The notes under the pieces are model-generated. The model was not told where the DNA came from. It saw only the letters and a program-made list of their open reading frames with translations, and ran no database searches. Position numbers and translations under genes: made by a program. Shown one piece after another: positions 51,587 to 60,355 of a DNA stretch of 64,000 bases (position 1 is its first letter; each line of letters opens with the position of its first letter). Origin of the DNA: Bacillus sp. 2B10 (GTDB taxonomy: Bacteria; Pseudomonadota; Alphaproteobacteria; Sphingomonadales; Sphingomonadaceae); the NCBI GenBank assembly GCA_003946805.1, contig RPSH01000010.1:41310-105309 (forward strand), written 5' to 3'.

Positions 51587-52705
51587 TTACATGCCCGAAC
51601 CCGGACCGTAAGTGATTTCCACGCGACGGTTCTGCAGTTCGCGAACACCGTCGGCGGTTTCGACGCGCGGACGGCCTTCACCGAACGCTTCGGTCGAGAT
51701 GTTCGACCCGCCGATGCCACGGCCTTCCATGTACGCACGGACTGCATCAGCGCGACGCTGCGACAGACCGACGTTGTACGAAGCCGAACCCGAACGGTCG
51801 GCGTGACCGGCCAGCATGACCTGCGCGTTGCCGCACGACTGGTAGTTCGAAATGGCGTTGTCGAGAATGCCAGCCGCTTCTGGCGTGACGTCCGACTTAT
51901 CCCATTCGAAGAACACGATGTACGGTCCCGGCGTGCAGACGACCGGCGGCGGCGGCGGCGTTTCGACCGGCGGCGGCGGCGGCGGCGGCGTTTCGACCGG
52001 CGGCGGCGGCGGCGGCGGCGGGGTCGGCGCGCCGAAGTTGAAGGTCAGGCCACCCAGCAGGCTGTGCGACCGGAAACGACCGTCATAGCCAACGCCACGA
52101 ACGTTCACGAGGCGAACGTCATCGGCGTTGAAGAAACGATACTTCAGCGAAACGTCGACGTTTTCGCTCAGCGGCGCGCGGATACCCGCCAGAGCCTGCC
52201 ATGCGAACACGGTGTCCGAATCGTCGAGCGCCGCGAAGTTGTTGACGACGCGATAGTCGTGCGCCTTGACGCGCGCGACACCCGCACCGCCGCCGACGAA
52301 GCCGCTGATGGCATCGTCATCGCCGAAGTCGAGCAGGGCGTTCGCCATGAACGACAGCGCCGAGGTACGGCCACCGCCGCTGTAGGTGCCGGCACCCACT
52401 GCGGTCGTCGGGCCGGTTGCGATCGAACCGGTGGTCCGGAGTTCGTCGACGGTCGCGCTCTTGTAAGCGACTTCGGTTTCGATGCGCAGGGCACCGAAAT
52501 CGTAACCCACGGTGCCACCGACGTCGTAGCCATAGTTGCTATCGACGGTAGTGACGCCACCGGCCGGCGTGGTCAGATCGTAATCGATATCCTCGACGAT
52601 CATCGCGCCGCCTTCCACACCCACATACCACGCGTTGTCGCGGGCGAGGGCGGGAGTTGCGAGCGCAGTGGTCGCGAGCGCCAATGTGACGGCAAGCTTC
52701 CGCAT
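51587..52705 (-). CDS. OmpA-family outer-membrane protein with proline-rich linker
   Basis: 372 residues with a signal peptide (MRKLAVTLALATTALATPALA). The 8-strand barrel region (about residues 22-230) contains NAWYVGVEGGAMI and YKSATVDELRTTGS, then alternating strands. A linker of PVET and long proline runs (residues about 232-258) follows. The C-terminal peptidoglycan-binding OmpA domain has VFFEWDKSDVTPEAA, MLAGHADRSGS and LSQRRADAVRAYM, with RRVEITYG near the end. It has its own terminator and probably a strong promoter upstream. Role: outer-membrane/peptidoglycan tethering and pore. Confidence 0.93.
   Translation of the reverse strand: MRKLAVTLALATTALATPALARDNAWYVGVEGGAMIVEDIDYDLTTPAGGVTTVDSNYGYDVGGTVGYDFGALRIETEVAYKSATVDELRTTGSIATGPTTAVGAGTYSGGGRTSALSFMANALLDFGDDDAISGFVGGGAGVARVKAHDYRVVNNFAALDDSDTVFAWQALAGIRAPLSENVDVSLKYRFFNADDVRLVNVRGVGYDGRFRSHSLLGGLTFNFGAPTPPPPPPPPVETPPPPPPPVETPPPPPVVCTPGPYIVFFEWDKSDVTPEAAGILDNAISNYQSCGNAQVMLAGHADRSGSASYNVGLSQRRADAVRAYMEGRGIGGSNISTEAFGEGRPRVETADGVRELQNRRVEITYGPGSGM
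51961..52020. repeat. Two exact tandem 30-bp repeats in the OmpA linker
   Basis: Positions 51961-51990 and 51991-52020 are identical (TTTCGACCGG followed by GGC runs), and 51941-51960 is a partial third copy. They encode the PVETPPPPPP linker units on the minus strand. Such a repeat can expand or contract by slippage. Confidence 0.85.
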
Positions 52706-52812
52706 TCTAGTCCCCTTTCACAGTTGTCCTACGGACAGCGCAAACCAAGTACCGAAGCGTTAGTTTCCACGCAAGCGCACAAATTCTGCGGTGTTGCAGG
52801 AAAGACACGGAT

Positions 52813-53313
52813 TTAGCGTGCGATCAGCCCGTGGTCGCGCAGCGCGCCGAGGATCGCGGCGAGCGCCGTTCGGGCCTCTTCGTCGCGCACCGTTCCGCCG
52901 TCCGGAACAGCGATCGCCGCGCGCTGCGGCCCCACCACGGCGACGCCGTCGACCATGATCCGCGCCGCGCGCACCTCGCCCTGCCGCCACGCACCCCCGC
53001 GGAACACCAGTGTCGTTTCGCCGCCGATCCACCAGAGGGTCATCCCTTCGCGCGGCATCATGAAACGCCAGCCGCCACCGGTCATGCCCGCGATCTGACC
53101 GGCCCGGCCGGCCCACGCTCCGCCCGGCGCGGGGCCGACGATCCAGCAGCGACCGGGCTCGGCGGTGGCGGGCGGCGTGTCCTGCGCAACGCCCTCGACG
53201 CAACCATGCAACAGCAGGTCGATCAGGGTAAGCGCCTCGTTGTGCGTCATTTCCTTTTGCGCCTGCGCAATGTGCAACAGGGGCAGCGACAGGCGGCTGG
53301 TCTGGTCGGTCAT
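52813..53313 (-). CDS. DUF2793 family protein at the end of the GTA cluster
   Basis: 166 residues. It contains LPLLHIAQAQKEMTHNEALT near the N-terminus and GGWRFMMPREGMTLWWIGG in the middle, typical of DUF2793 proteins that follow the GTA/phage tail-tip gene in alphaproteobacteria. The C-terminal part is a short beta segment plus a helical end. The ATG overlaps the tail protein stop by 4 nt. Presumably a tail-fibre or tip accessory; no enzymatic motif. Confidence 0.85.
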   Translation of the reverse strand: MTDQTSRLSLPLLHIAQAQKEMTHNEALTLIDLLLHGCVEGVAQDTPPATAEPGRCWIVGPAPGGAWAGRAGQIAGMTGGGWRFMMPREGMTLWWIGGETTLVFRGGAWRQGEVRAARIMVDGVAVVGPQRAAIAVPDGGTVRDEEARTALAAILGALRDHGLIAR

Positions 53314-55436
53314 CGCGTCGTCTCCGGTCGGTAATGGAACAGCGCTGGTGGCGACGCACCCTGCGTGCCGATCTGGCGCAGCTCGACGGTCAGCGGCGCG
53401 ACCGGATCGATCGTCCAGGTCGGCTCCGCCACCTCGATCGTCCGCACCGCCCCGGTCGCATCGGTCAGGGTCAGGCGATACGCCTCGCGCTCCTCGCCCA
53501 GCGGCGTGTCGATCGCATCGCGCCACGGTGCCACCAGCCGGGTCCGGCGGACCCAGCGCAGCACCGGGCGGTCGCCCTCCCGTCCGACCGACAGATGCAC
53601 CGGCGCGGGCGGCACCAGCGCCCGGCCGCCCGGGCGCAGGGTGGCGGTCGGCGTGTCGCCTTCGACGATCCCGGCCGCCATCACCGCCAGTTCCAGGCCC
53701 ACCGCCCCCGGCAGCTCGATCCGCCGCACCGTCGCCGGGTCGAGCAACGCGAAGCCCTCGCCCATCCGGTGGCCGGCGATCGCCGCCTCGCTGCCCCGCC
53801 GCCCGCGCCACAGCCGCGACAGCCGCCAGCGCGCCGGCCCGATCCGCTGTGCCGTGCCGAACTGCAATATCTCCCCGCCGACCAGCGCCGCATTGCCGCC
53901 GCGGTCGAGCGCGGCGTCGTCGATCGTCTCCAGCGTCATCGCGTCGTGCAGCAGCTCGACCTCGATCGTTCCCGCCCGGTCCTCGATCATCGCGCTGGCG
54001 GGCGCGGGGGGCAGCGTCACGCGCCCGATCACCCCCGCCGCCGCCGTCTCGCCGATTTCGGTCCATCCGCCCGCATCGCTGCCGACCAGCAGCGTCGCCC
54101 GCCGCCAGCCCGGCGCCGTCCCGGCCGCGATCGCGCCGATCCACGGCGCGCCCTCGACGGTGTCCGACGGCAGTTCGACCAGCATCAGCCGCGTCGCGCC
54201 CGTCGCGACATCCGCCGCCAGCTGCGGCACCCCGATGGCGGGCGGCGCGGCCAGCGTGGCCGCGGCGATCCGCACCAGTTCCAGCGTGATCCGCATCGCC
54301 TCGATCCGGGTCCGGCGCACGCGCCACAGGCCCTCGCCATCGGACAGCGTCACCCGGTCGCCGGGCGCCACGTCGATCGCACGCCAGTCGAGCGCGACCG
54401 TCCGCACCTCGCCGGCCAGTGCGGCACGCGCGGCGATGTCGCCCGCGATCCCCGCTGCGACCCCGGCGGTCATCGCGGCCGGCAGCTCGATCCGCAGCAT
54501 CCGCCGCGTTGCGCTCCCGCGCAGCACCTGCTGCACCCCCGCCTGATAATCGCGCGCGACGTCGTGATAGGCGAGCGCGAAGTCGGCGGGCGTGGCCGGC
54601 GGGCGCTGCCAGTCGGGCGCATCGCCCGGCAACACCGCGTCCGACAGCCGCCGCGCCGGCCCGCTCCCGCTGCGCAAGGTGACGTGATCCCCATCCACGG
54701 CATACCAGCCACCCAGCGGCTCGACCAACGCCTCGATCGCGTCGCGGCACCGCGCCCCGCTCGCCGCATAGCCGCCCAGCAGCGGCCCGCCCGCCTCCGC
54801 CACGATCGCGCCATTCCCGAGAGCCGCGACGATCGCCCCGGCGGCGACCGGGGCGGCATCGGCCTCCACCTCGAAGGTCAGCGACGGGATGCGGTTCCCG
54901 AAATCGGCCAGCGCCAAATCCTCGAACACCGCATAGGCGACACCGCGATACGCCGGCGCATCGGCCGCCCCGACGATGCTGCAGATCAGCGGATCGGCCG
55001 TCTGCGCCTCGTCGCCGGGATACCAGCGGAACCCGGTCCGCGTCTTCCAGTCGCCCGCCGCACCGCGCAACAGCTTGCCCTCGGCCCAGATCCGGCGGAT
55101 GCCGCGGATCGGCCGCCCCGACAGCGCGACCGCGAACGACGCCGAATAGCTGTAGCGCGTCGTCCGCCCAGTTCCCTTGCCGCCGGTCGTGCTCGCCGCC
55201 TCGCGCAGGTCGGTGGCCCAGATCACCGTGCCCGCCACCCGCATCGTCCCGAACAGCTTCGGGATCTGCGCGCCATAGCTCGACAACTGCACCTGCAACT
55301 CGTTGAGCCTTGGCCCCTGCCGCGCGGGCGTCCCGAACACCGCGCCGTCGATCGCCCGTCCGGCCAGCCCGCCCAGCGCCGCGCCCACCGGCCCCGCCAC
55401 CGCGCCGCCCAGCGTGGTCAACACCATCGTCGCCAT
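53310..55436 (-). CDS. GTA host-specificity/tail hub protein (gp15-like), without the TIM-barrel insert
   Basis: 708 residues from ATG 55,436 (GGGAGG upstream). The glycine/alanine-rich start (TTLGGAVAGPVGAALGGLAG) and RLNELQVQLSSYGAQIPKLF followed by VIWATDLREA match the RcGTA gp15 N-terminus. SASFAVALSGRPIRGIRRIW, YRGVAYAVFEDLALADFGN and the phage-tail_3 region (GGWYAVDGDHVTLRSGSG) follow. RcGTA gp15 is near 1,300 residues because a glycosidase-like TIM barrel sits between these parts. Here the sequence passes directly from FGNRIPSLTFEVE to the tail_3 region, so the insert is absent. Confidence 0.85.
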   Translation of the reverse strand: MATMVLTTLGGAVAGPVGAALGGLAGRAIDGAVFGTPARQGPRLNELQVQLSSYGAQIPKLFGTMRVAGTVIWATDLREAASTTGGKGTGRTTRYSYSASFAVALSGRPIRGIRRIWAEGKLLRGAAGDWKTRTGFRWYPGDEAQTADPLICSIVGAADAPAYRGVAYAVFEDLALADFGNRIPSLTFEVEADAAPVAAGAIVAALGNGAIVAEAGGPLLGGYAASGARCRDAIEALVEPLGGWYAVDGDHVTLRSGSGPARRLSDAVLPGDAPDWQRPPATPADFALAYHDVARDYQAGVQQVLRGSATRRMLRIELPAAMTAGVAAGIAGDIAARAALAGEVRTVALDWRAIDVAPGDRVTLSDGEGLWRVRRTRIEAMRITLELVRIAAATLAAPPAIGVPQLAADVATGATRLMLVELPSDTVEGAPWIGAIAAGTAPGWRRATLLVGSDAGGWTEIGETAAAGVIGRVTLPPAPASAMIEDRAGTIEVELLHDAMTLETIDDAALDRGGNAALVGGEILQFGTAQRIGPARWRLSRLWRGRRGSEAAIAGHRMGEGFALLDPATVRRIELPGAVGLELAVMAAGIVEGDTPTATLRPGGRALVPPAPVHLSVGREGDRPVLRWVRRTRLVAPWRDAIDTPLGEEREAYRLTLTDATGAVRTIEVAEPTWTIDPVAPLTVELRQIGTQGASPPALFHYRPETTR

Positions 55437-55438
55437 GT

Positions 55439-55813
55439 CTATCCTCCCGATCGTCGCCACACCGCCAGCACCGGCCATCGCGGCGGCCCCGGCCGCTCGA
55501 CCACCGCCCGCGCGACCGCATCGGCGTGGATCATGCCCCCGCCGGTCGACAGCGCGAGGTGCAGCTGCCCCGGCCCGCTCGCCAGCAGCAGCACGTCGCC
55601 CGCCGCCGCTGTTACCGCGTCCTCGAACCCATAACCCTTCAGCACCACCGCGATCCGCGCCGGATCGCCGCCCCGCGCCGGATAATCGCCCGGCACCGTG
55701 AGCCCATGCGCCCACGCCACCAGCCCGACACAGTCGAACCCGGTGTCGGGACAGCGCCCCTGCCGCCGGAACCGGCACCCGACCACGCTCCGCGCCCGCG
55801 CGACCGCGCTCAT
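55439..55813 (-). CDS. GTA NlpC/P60-type cell-wall peptidase (gp14-like)
   Basis: 124 residues. The NlpC/P60 catalytic cysteine is in DTGFDCVGLVAWAHG near residue 28. The histidine follows in GQLHLALSTGGGMIHAD (two candidates). These tail peptidases cut peptidoglycan during DNA injection. The ATG overlaps the gp13-like stop by 4 nt, and the stop is 3 nt before the gp15-like start. The length is slightly below the usual 140-150 residues. Confidence 0.85.
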   Translation of the reverse strand: MSAVARARSVVGCRFRRQGRCPDTGFDCVGLVAWAHGLTVPGDYPARGGDPARIAVVLKGYGFEDAVTAAAGDVLLLASGPGQLHLALSTGGGMIHADAVARAVVERPGPPRWPVLAVWRRSGG

Positions 55814-56592
55814 TCGCCGGGATAGCGCGTCAGCAGGTCGATGCCCGGCAGATGCGGCTCGCCCCGAAAGTTCGCGACATTCCCGAACCGGTCGCGGCAC
55901 GTCGCCAGCGTCGCGTCGCACCCCTCGCTGATCTCGACCAGCGCGCCCGTGCCATCGAAGCGCGGCGGCTGTTCCAGCGTCACGCTTGTCCCGTCCGCCG
56001 CCACGATCATCGCCGCCAGCCCGCTGTTCGCGCCGCCGATCCAGCGGAGCCGCCCGCGCGCGAACCCCGCGCCCGCCGCCAGCAGCACCCGCGCGCCATC
56101 CTGCCCCGTCACCCTCGCCACCCGCCGCCGCGCCGCCATCGGCACGCGGCACCGCCGGTCGCCCAGCAGCGCGCGGCATCCGGGCGAGGTCGCCTCGACC
56201 ACCGGCGCCTCCAGCCGCTCCTCCGCCCCCAGCAGCTCGGCGGCGAACCGCCCGCGCCGCAGCTCCACCGCCCCGATCCGCCCGCTGGCAATCGGCACCG
56301 GCGCACGCCCCACGTCCCAGTCCACCGCGAACACCACCACCCGCGCCCCGTCATAGCGCCCCGCCAGCAGGTCGCCCGCCGACACCGCTTCATGCGACAG
56401 CGCCCCCTCGACCGCCATCACCGGGGCGTCGAGCGTATCGTCGCGCACGATCGCCGAGGGCACCATTCCCGGCGCCGCGCGATACGGCAGCCCACCCACC
56501 ACCACGTCGCGGTCGTGCGCGGTCAGCCCGATCGTCACCCCGTCACGCCGCTCGATCCGCCAGCACCACGTCAGCGTCGTCACCACGCTCAT
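55810..56592 (-). CDS. GTA DUF2163 protein (gp13-like), baseplate/tail component
   Basis: 260 residues with the DUF2163 pattern: TWCWRIERRDGVTIGLTAHD at the start, a central VFAVDWDVGR, the cysteine-rich stretch SPGCRALLGDRRCRV and, near the end, SEGCDATLATCRDRFGN with FRGEPHLPG. The four conserved cysteines match the iron-sulfur cluster described for RcGTA gp13 (established for that family, not shown here). It overlaps both neighbours by 4 nt. Confidence 0.9.
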   Translation of the reverse strand: MSVVTTLTWCWRIERRDGVTIGLTAHDRDVVVGGLPYRAAPGMVPSAIVRDDTLDAPVMAVEGALSHEAVSAGDLLAGRYDGARVVVFAVDWDVGRAPVPIASGRIGAVELRRGRFAAELLGAEERLEAPVVEATSPGCRALLGDRRCRVPMAARRRVARVTGQDGARVLLAAGAGFARGRLRWIGGANSGLAAMIVAADGTSVTLEQPPRFDGTGALVEISEGCDATLATCRDRFGNVANFRGEPHLPGIDLLTRYPGE

Positions 56593-58877
56593 GCCTCGCG
56601 CACCTCGATCAGCGGCACGCTGGCGGCGATCCCCGCGCCATGCGTCGCGCGCGCCACCTGCAACCGGTCCTCGGCGAAGCGCACCGGCACATCGAACGCG
56701 AACCCCGCCGTCACCGCCACGCCAGCCGCCGGCGCGACGTCGAGCAGCACCACGCCGCCCGCACCGACCGCAAAGCCCTGCGTCTCCACGCCGCCGACGC
56801 CTACCCGAACGCTCCCCGCCACCGGGCGGGTGATCCGCCGCGCCATCGCGCCGTAGCGTTTCACCAGCGGGAACCGCGTCGTCACCCCGTCGCCGGTCCC
56901 GATCGCGACGTCGCCGAACCCCGGCGGGTCACCGGTCGCGTGGTCGAACGGGTCCCGCAACCGGAACGCCCGCGCCGGCCCCAGCCTTGCCCGAAAGAAA
57001 TCGAGCAGGACGCCCACGTCGCGCTCCGACCGCACGCCCGGCCCGACATCATAGCGGGTGCGTGGTTCGGCCCAGTCGACATTGCGCATCTCCGCGCCGC
57101 CCGCCGCCACCGCGATCGCGGTCGACGTCTCGGGACAAACCTCGGCCTCCGCGCCCAGCGCCAGCGGAAAGCGCACATCGTCGAACGCATCCATGTCGCG
57201 CTCCTCCTCCCAATAGGTGAACCCGTCGCGCAGCACCTGCGGCAGCGCCCACACGAACGTCTCCGCCACGCCGCGCCCGCGCGCGACCTCCGCCGCGGCC
57301 GCGATCGCCGCCCATTGCCCGCGATCCTCGGGCCTGAGCACGAAGCCCGAGAAATAATGCTGTTCCGCTTGCCGGTAGCCGAGCCGCGCTCCCGCCGCCG
57401 CGACGCCCCGCGCGGTCGCCCCGGCATTGCCGGTCGCCGCCCAGTCATAATCCTCCAGCTGCAACACATCGAACGCCGGCCGGGCCCAGCCGAGCGGCAG
57501 GTTCGCGCGCTTCACCTCGGGACTTTCCGCATTCAGGATCGTCGGCAGATAGGCGAGCAGCAGCGCCTCCCCCGCCCCCGCCTCCCGTGCCGCCGCCACC
57601 AGCGCGGCGGTCGACGCGGCCAGCATCGCCCCCGCCCGGTCGAGCAATGCCCGCCTCGGCCCGTCCAGCACCCCGCGCACATCGTCGATCACCGGCAGGT
57701 CGCCGCCCAGGACGACACGCGCCGCATCGTCGTACAGGCAGATGCGATGATCGGTCGTCACCCACCACCATGGCTCGCCGACCTGGAACCGCCCTCGCCC
57801 GCCCGCCGCCCGCCCGATCCCCACGAACGCCCGCGCCACCGCCTGCAAATACGCCATCGCCCCCGCATGCGCCGGCGACAACAGCGTCGACGGCGGCACC
57901 CATCCGGTCAACGCGGGCGACCCGTCCGCCGCGCGCTGCTTCCAGTCGCCCCAGCAATGCGCGTCGAACAGTTCGTAGCTGAGCGACCAGACCGGATCAT
58001 ACCCCAACGCCCCGGCCCGCACCGCGAAGTCGCGATGCCACGCGGCGCATGGCCCGTTCAGCACGCTCCCGGCCAGCGACACGAACAGCCCGTCGCCCGA
58101 CCGTTCGAGCCGGAAATAATGGCTCATGCCGACATAGTGGACGAGGGCACCACGATACCCCAGCCGCAGCGCATTGTGCAGCAGCCGTGCGGGCGTCAGG
58201 TGATAGCTGTCGTCATAGCCGCTCGCGATCCGCAGCCCATGTTCGGGCACCACCACGTCGCCGATCCCCAGCACCGATCCCGGCCCGTCGCACCGGATCG
58301 CCGACAGTTCGGCCCACCCCTCGACCGGCGCGTCCAGAAACCCGTCGCCCGCATCATAGTCGGGCGGCACCAGCGACACGAACATCCGGTCGACATCGCC
58401 CGCCCAGACCGGCACCGCCTCCCCGGGCAGCCGGTATCCGCCGACCACGGTCGCGAAATCGATCGCGATCTCGGCATCCTCGGGACTGCCGGTGGCATAG
58501 TTCCACAGCCGCACATACCATGCCCGCGCCACCCCCGCCGCATCGCGCCCCTCGATCGTCAGCACCGGCCCGTGGGTGGCATCCAGCGGCCGGATGCCCT
58601 GCGACCGCCACCGGAACCGCAAGCGGCAATCGCGATAGTCGCGCACCGTGTCGTAGCGCAGCAGCACATGATCGTGCCGGTCCTCCGATGCCCAGATCAG
58701 CCCGGCCAGATCGTCGCGCCGATAGAAGACGCAGGTTACCCGCAGCGCGTCCGGCGCGGTCGTCACCACCGACGCCATCATCGGTCGCGGGAAATCGACC
58801 GTCCAGTACACCGGATCGAAGCGCGACAGCACGCCCGCCTCCTGCACCGTTCGCCCCTCCGCCAGCCAATGTCCCAT
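56589..58877 (-). CDS. GTA DUF2460 (gp12-like) protein fused to a ~560-residue N-terminal region
   Basis: 762 residues, about 3.5 times the usual gp12. The C-terminal 200 residues (from Met562, MDAFDDVRFPLALGAEAE) are the DUF2460 domain: RNVDWAEPRTRYDVGPG, FFRARLGPARAFRLRDPFDH, VTTRFPLVKRYGA. The N-terminal 560 residues contain beta-rich sequence (RFRWRSQGIRPLDATHGP, EIAIDFATVVGGYRLPG) and then barrel-like segments (LRLGYRGALVHYVGMSHYF, YDPVWSLSYELFDAHCWGDW, FQVGEPWWWVTTD). This resembles the TIM-barrel proteins called non-contractile tail sheath proteins in some phages. A strong internal ribosome site precedes Met562. Confidence 0.82.
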   Translation of the reverse strand: MGHWLAEGRTVQEAGVLSRFDPVYWTVDFPRPMMASVVTTAPDALRVTCVFYRRDDLAGLIWASEDRHDHVLLRYDTVRDYRDCRLRFRWRSQGIRPLDATHGPVLTIEGRDAAGVARAWYVRLWNYATGSPEDAEIAIDFATVVGGYRLPGEAVPVWAGDVDRMFVSLVPPDYDAGDGFLDAPVEGWAELSAIRCDGPGSVLGIGDVVVPEHGLRIASGYDDSYHLTPARLLHNALRLGYRGALVHYVGMSHYFRLERSGDGLFVSLAGSVLNGPCAAWHRDFAVRAGALGYDPVWSLSYELFDAHCWGDWKQRAADGSPALTGWVPPSTLLSPAHAGAMAYLQAVARAFVGIGRAAGGRGRFQVGEPWWWVTTDHRICLYDDAARVVLGGDLPVIDDVRGVLDGPRRALLDRAGAMLAASTAALVAAAREAGAGEALLLAYLPTILNAESPEVKRANLPLGWARPAFDVLQLEDYDWAATGNAGATARGVAAAGARLGYRQAEQHYFSGFVLRPEDRGQWAAIAAAAEVARGRGVAETFVWALPQVLRDGFTYWEEERDMDAFDDVRFPLALGAEAEVCPETSTAIAVAAGGAEMRNVDWAEPRTRYDVGPGVRSERDVGVLLDFFRARLGPARAFRLRDPFDHATGDPPGFGDVAIGTGDGVTTRFPLVKRYGAMARRITRPVAGSVRVGVGGVETQGFAVGAGGVVLLDVAPAAGVAVTAGFAFDVPVRFAEDRLQVARATHGAGIAASVPLIEVREA
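57192..57210 (-). promoter_or_regulatory. Strong internal ribosome-binding site inside the gp12 fusion gene
   Basis: On the coding strand GGAGGAGGAG (57210-57201) lies 6 nt before an in-frame ATG (57194-57192), exactly where the stand-alone DUF2460 domain should begin. It could yield a free 201-residue gp12 as well as the 762-residue fusion. The same bases encode WEEERD, so a coincidence cannot be excluded. Confidence 0.45.
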
Positions 58878-58880
58878 GGC

Positions 58881-59429
58881 CTAAGCCTCCATCAGCGCGG
58901 CCCGAACCGCGCGCGCGACCTGCCGGCCCGACTGTTGCAGTGCGCGTGGGCCATCGCCGCCGGATGCGTTAATCGTGATCGCCACCCGCACCTCACGCGC
59001 GCTTGCCGCCTGCGCCGCCACCACCTGTCCGCTGCTGGTCGGCACGAACAGCTCCGGCCCCCGCTCGCCGACCCAATAGGGCCGCGCCGGGCTGACCGGC
59101 CCGCCGGTCGCCCGTCCCGGCGCGCCGCCGACGATCTGCCCCAGCAACCCCGCCAGCCCGGTCGCGCCCCCGCCGGGCCGCACTGCGCCCAGCACCGCCG
59201 CCGCCGCGATCTCGCCCAGCACCTTGAGCGCGGTGTCGCGCAGATCGTCGAAGCTCAGCTTGCCAGTGCGGATCGCCCGCGCCAGCGTCGTTTCCACCGC
59301 CCGCCCGGCACGCTCGATCCCGCCGGCGAACGGCCCGTCGAGGCTCGCCTGCATCGTCGCCACATCCTGCGCGAACCCGGCGGTGTCGGCGCGCACGCGC
59401 ACGACCAGCCGTTCGATTTCCTCATCCAT
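58881..59429 (-). CDS. GTA tape-measure-like protein (gp11-like)
   Basis: 182 residues. The N-terminal helical part is EIERLVVRVRADTAGFAQDVATM, followed by a Gly/Ala-rich segment (AAAVLGAVRPGGGATGLAGLL) and the conserved end PARPYWVGERGPELFVPTSSG. All are typical of short GTA gp11 tail-length proteins (about 180-220 residues). The start overlaps the gp10.1-like gene by 8 nt, and the stop is 3 nt before the fusion gene. Confidence 0.85.
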   Translation of the reverse strand: MDEEIERLVVRVRADTAGFAQDVATMQASLDGPFAGGIERAGRAVETTLARAIRTGKLSFDDLRDTALKVLGEIAAAAVLGAVRPGGGATGLAGLLGQIVGGAPGRATGGPVSPARPYWVGERGPELFVPTSSGQVVAAQAASAREVRVAITINASGGDGPRALQQSGRQVARAVRAALMEA

Positions 59430-59613
59430 CGGGAAAACGCTCCTTCAATCGGTCGATGGTGATCCGGTCGCAGGGGTCGGGCACATCGCCCCGCATCGCC
59501 TGCACCAGAGCGCCCAGCTCGGCGGGCGTGGCGCGCCAGAACGCCTCCGGCGCCCAGCCGAACGCCACCCCCGCCAGGCCACCCATCCGGGCGGCCGCCC
59601 CGGCAAAACTCAT
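59422..59613 (-). CDS. GTA phage tail assembly chaperone-like protein (gp10.1-like)
   Basis: 63 residues, beginning MSFAGAAARMGGLAGVAFGW and containing PEAFWRATPAELGALVQAM, the signature of the small protein encoded between gp10 and gp11 in alphaproteobacterial GTAs (rcc01693 type). The start overlaps the gp10-like stop by 4 nt. Confidence 0.85.
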   Translation of the reverse strand: MSFAGAAARMGGLAGVAFGWAPEAFWRATPAELGALVQAMRGDVPDPCDRITIDRLKERFPDG

Positions 59614-59921
59614 CGCCCCGCCAATATCTGCGCGATCAAAATTTTCAGCGCCGGGGTGGCCGCGGCGATCCCGCCCGCCGTCACCGCATCGGCGAAATCG
59701 TCCCGCGACATCGGCGCCGGATCGCGCAGGCAATGCCACAGCAACGCGACCAGCTCGCCCAACAGCAACCGCCCCGCCGCCGCCCGCTCGACCAGCGCGA
59801 ACAGCGATCCCACCTCCCCCTCCGCCGCGACCAGCGCCGCAAAGCTCGGCCGCAGCACCAGCGCCTCGCCATGCACCCGGATCGTCGCTTCCCCGCGCAC
59901 GGGGTTGGCGCTCGCGCTCAT
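59610..59921 (-). CDS. GTA gp10-like tail protein
   Basis: 103 residues. ANPVRGEATIRVHGEALVLR, PSFAALVAAEGEVGSLFALV and GELVALLWHCLRDP match the GTA_gp10 family, proposed tail-assembly chaperones of the tail-tube/tape-measure step. It overlaps both neighbours by 4 nt (ATGA). Confidence 0.88.
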   Translation of the reverse strand: MSASANPVRGEATIRVHGEALVLRPSFAALVAAEGEVGSLFALVERAAAGRLLLGELVALLWHCLRDPAPMSRDDFADAVTAGGIAAATPALKILIAQILAGR

Positions 59922-60325
59922 GCCGACACCACCGGGCCGGACGATTCCAGCGCCAGCGTGTAGTTGCGCTCGCCATTGTAGTCGCCGGCATAGTCCAGCC
60001 GCGTGACCAGGAACCGCCCGGTCATCGTCTCGCCGCTCTCGAAGCTCAGCCGATAATCGTCGATGACGCCGCCCAGCGCATTGTTCCGCAGCCGCACCTC
60101 CGCCGCCGATCCGGTGAACACGCCGGCCCCGCTGACGCTGACCGACCGCACGCCTGCCCCCGACAGCAATTCGCGCCACCCGCCCGAATCCTTGCTGGTG
60201 ATCGCCACCGCCTCGCCATTGACGCTCAACTGCGTCGTCCGCAGCCCCGCGACCGTCGCATAGGCCACCGGCACCGCCCCGTTCCCGACCTTCAACAGGA
60301 ACGCACTACCCTTCTCCGCCGCCAT
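59918..60325 (-). CDS. GTA major tail protein, TP901-1 family (gp9-like)
   Basis: 135 residues, the usual size. The start MAAEKGSAFLLKVGNGA and the body VAGLRTTQLSVNGEAVAITS, GWRELLSGAGVRSVSVSGAG and YNGERNYTLALESSG are typical of tail-tube subunits. AGGAG lies 7 nt before the ATG at 60,325. The 325-nt gap to the gp8-like gene holds REP-like palindromes, unlike the overlapping junctions on either side. Confidence 0.92.
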   Translation of the reverse strand: MAAEKGSAFLLKVGNGAVPVAYATVAGLRTTQLSVNGEAVAITSKDSGGWRELLSGAGVRSVSVSGAGVFTGSAAEVRLRNNALGGVIDDYRLSFESGETMTGRFLVTRLDYAGDYNGERNYTLALESSGPVVSA

Positions 60326-60355
60326 CGATGTTCTCCTGATTCCTGTGCGAAAATC

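Noticed and set aside
52813..55521. A 902-residue protein ending in DUF2793
   Set aside because: Only the last 166 codons (from 53,313) are protein-like; the rest is the gp15 gene in another frame.
55986..59462. A 1,158-codon Pro/Arg/His-rich open frame on the + strand
   Set aside because: Antisense to GTA gp11-gp13 genes; composition is that of a shadow frame.
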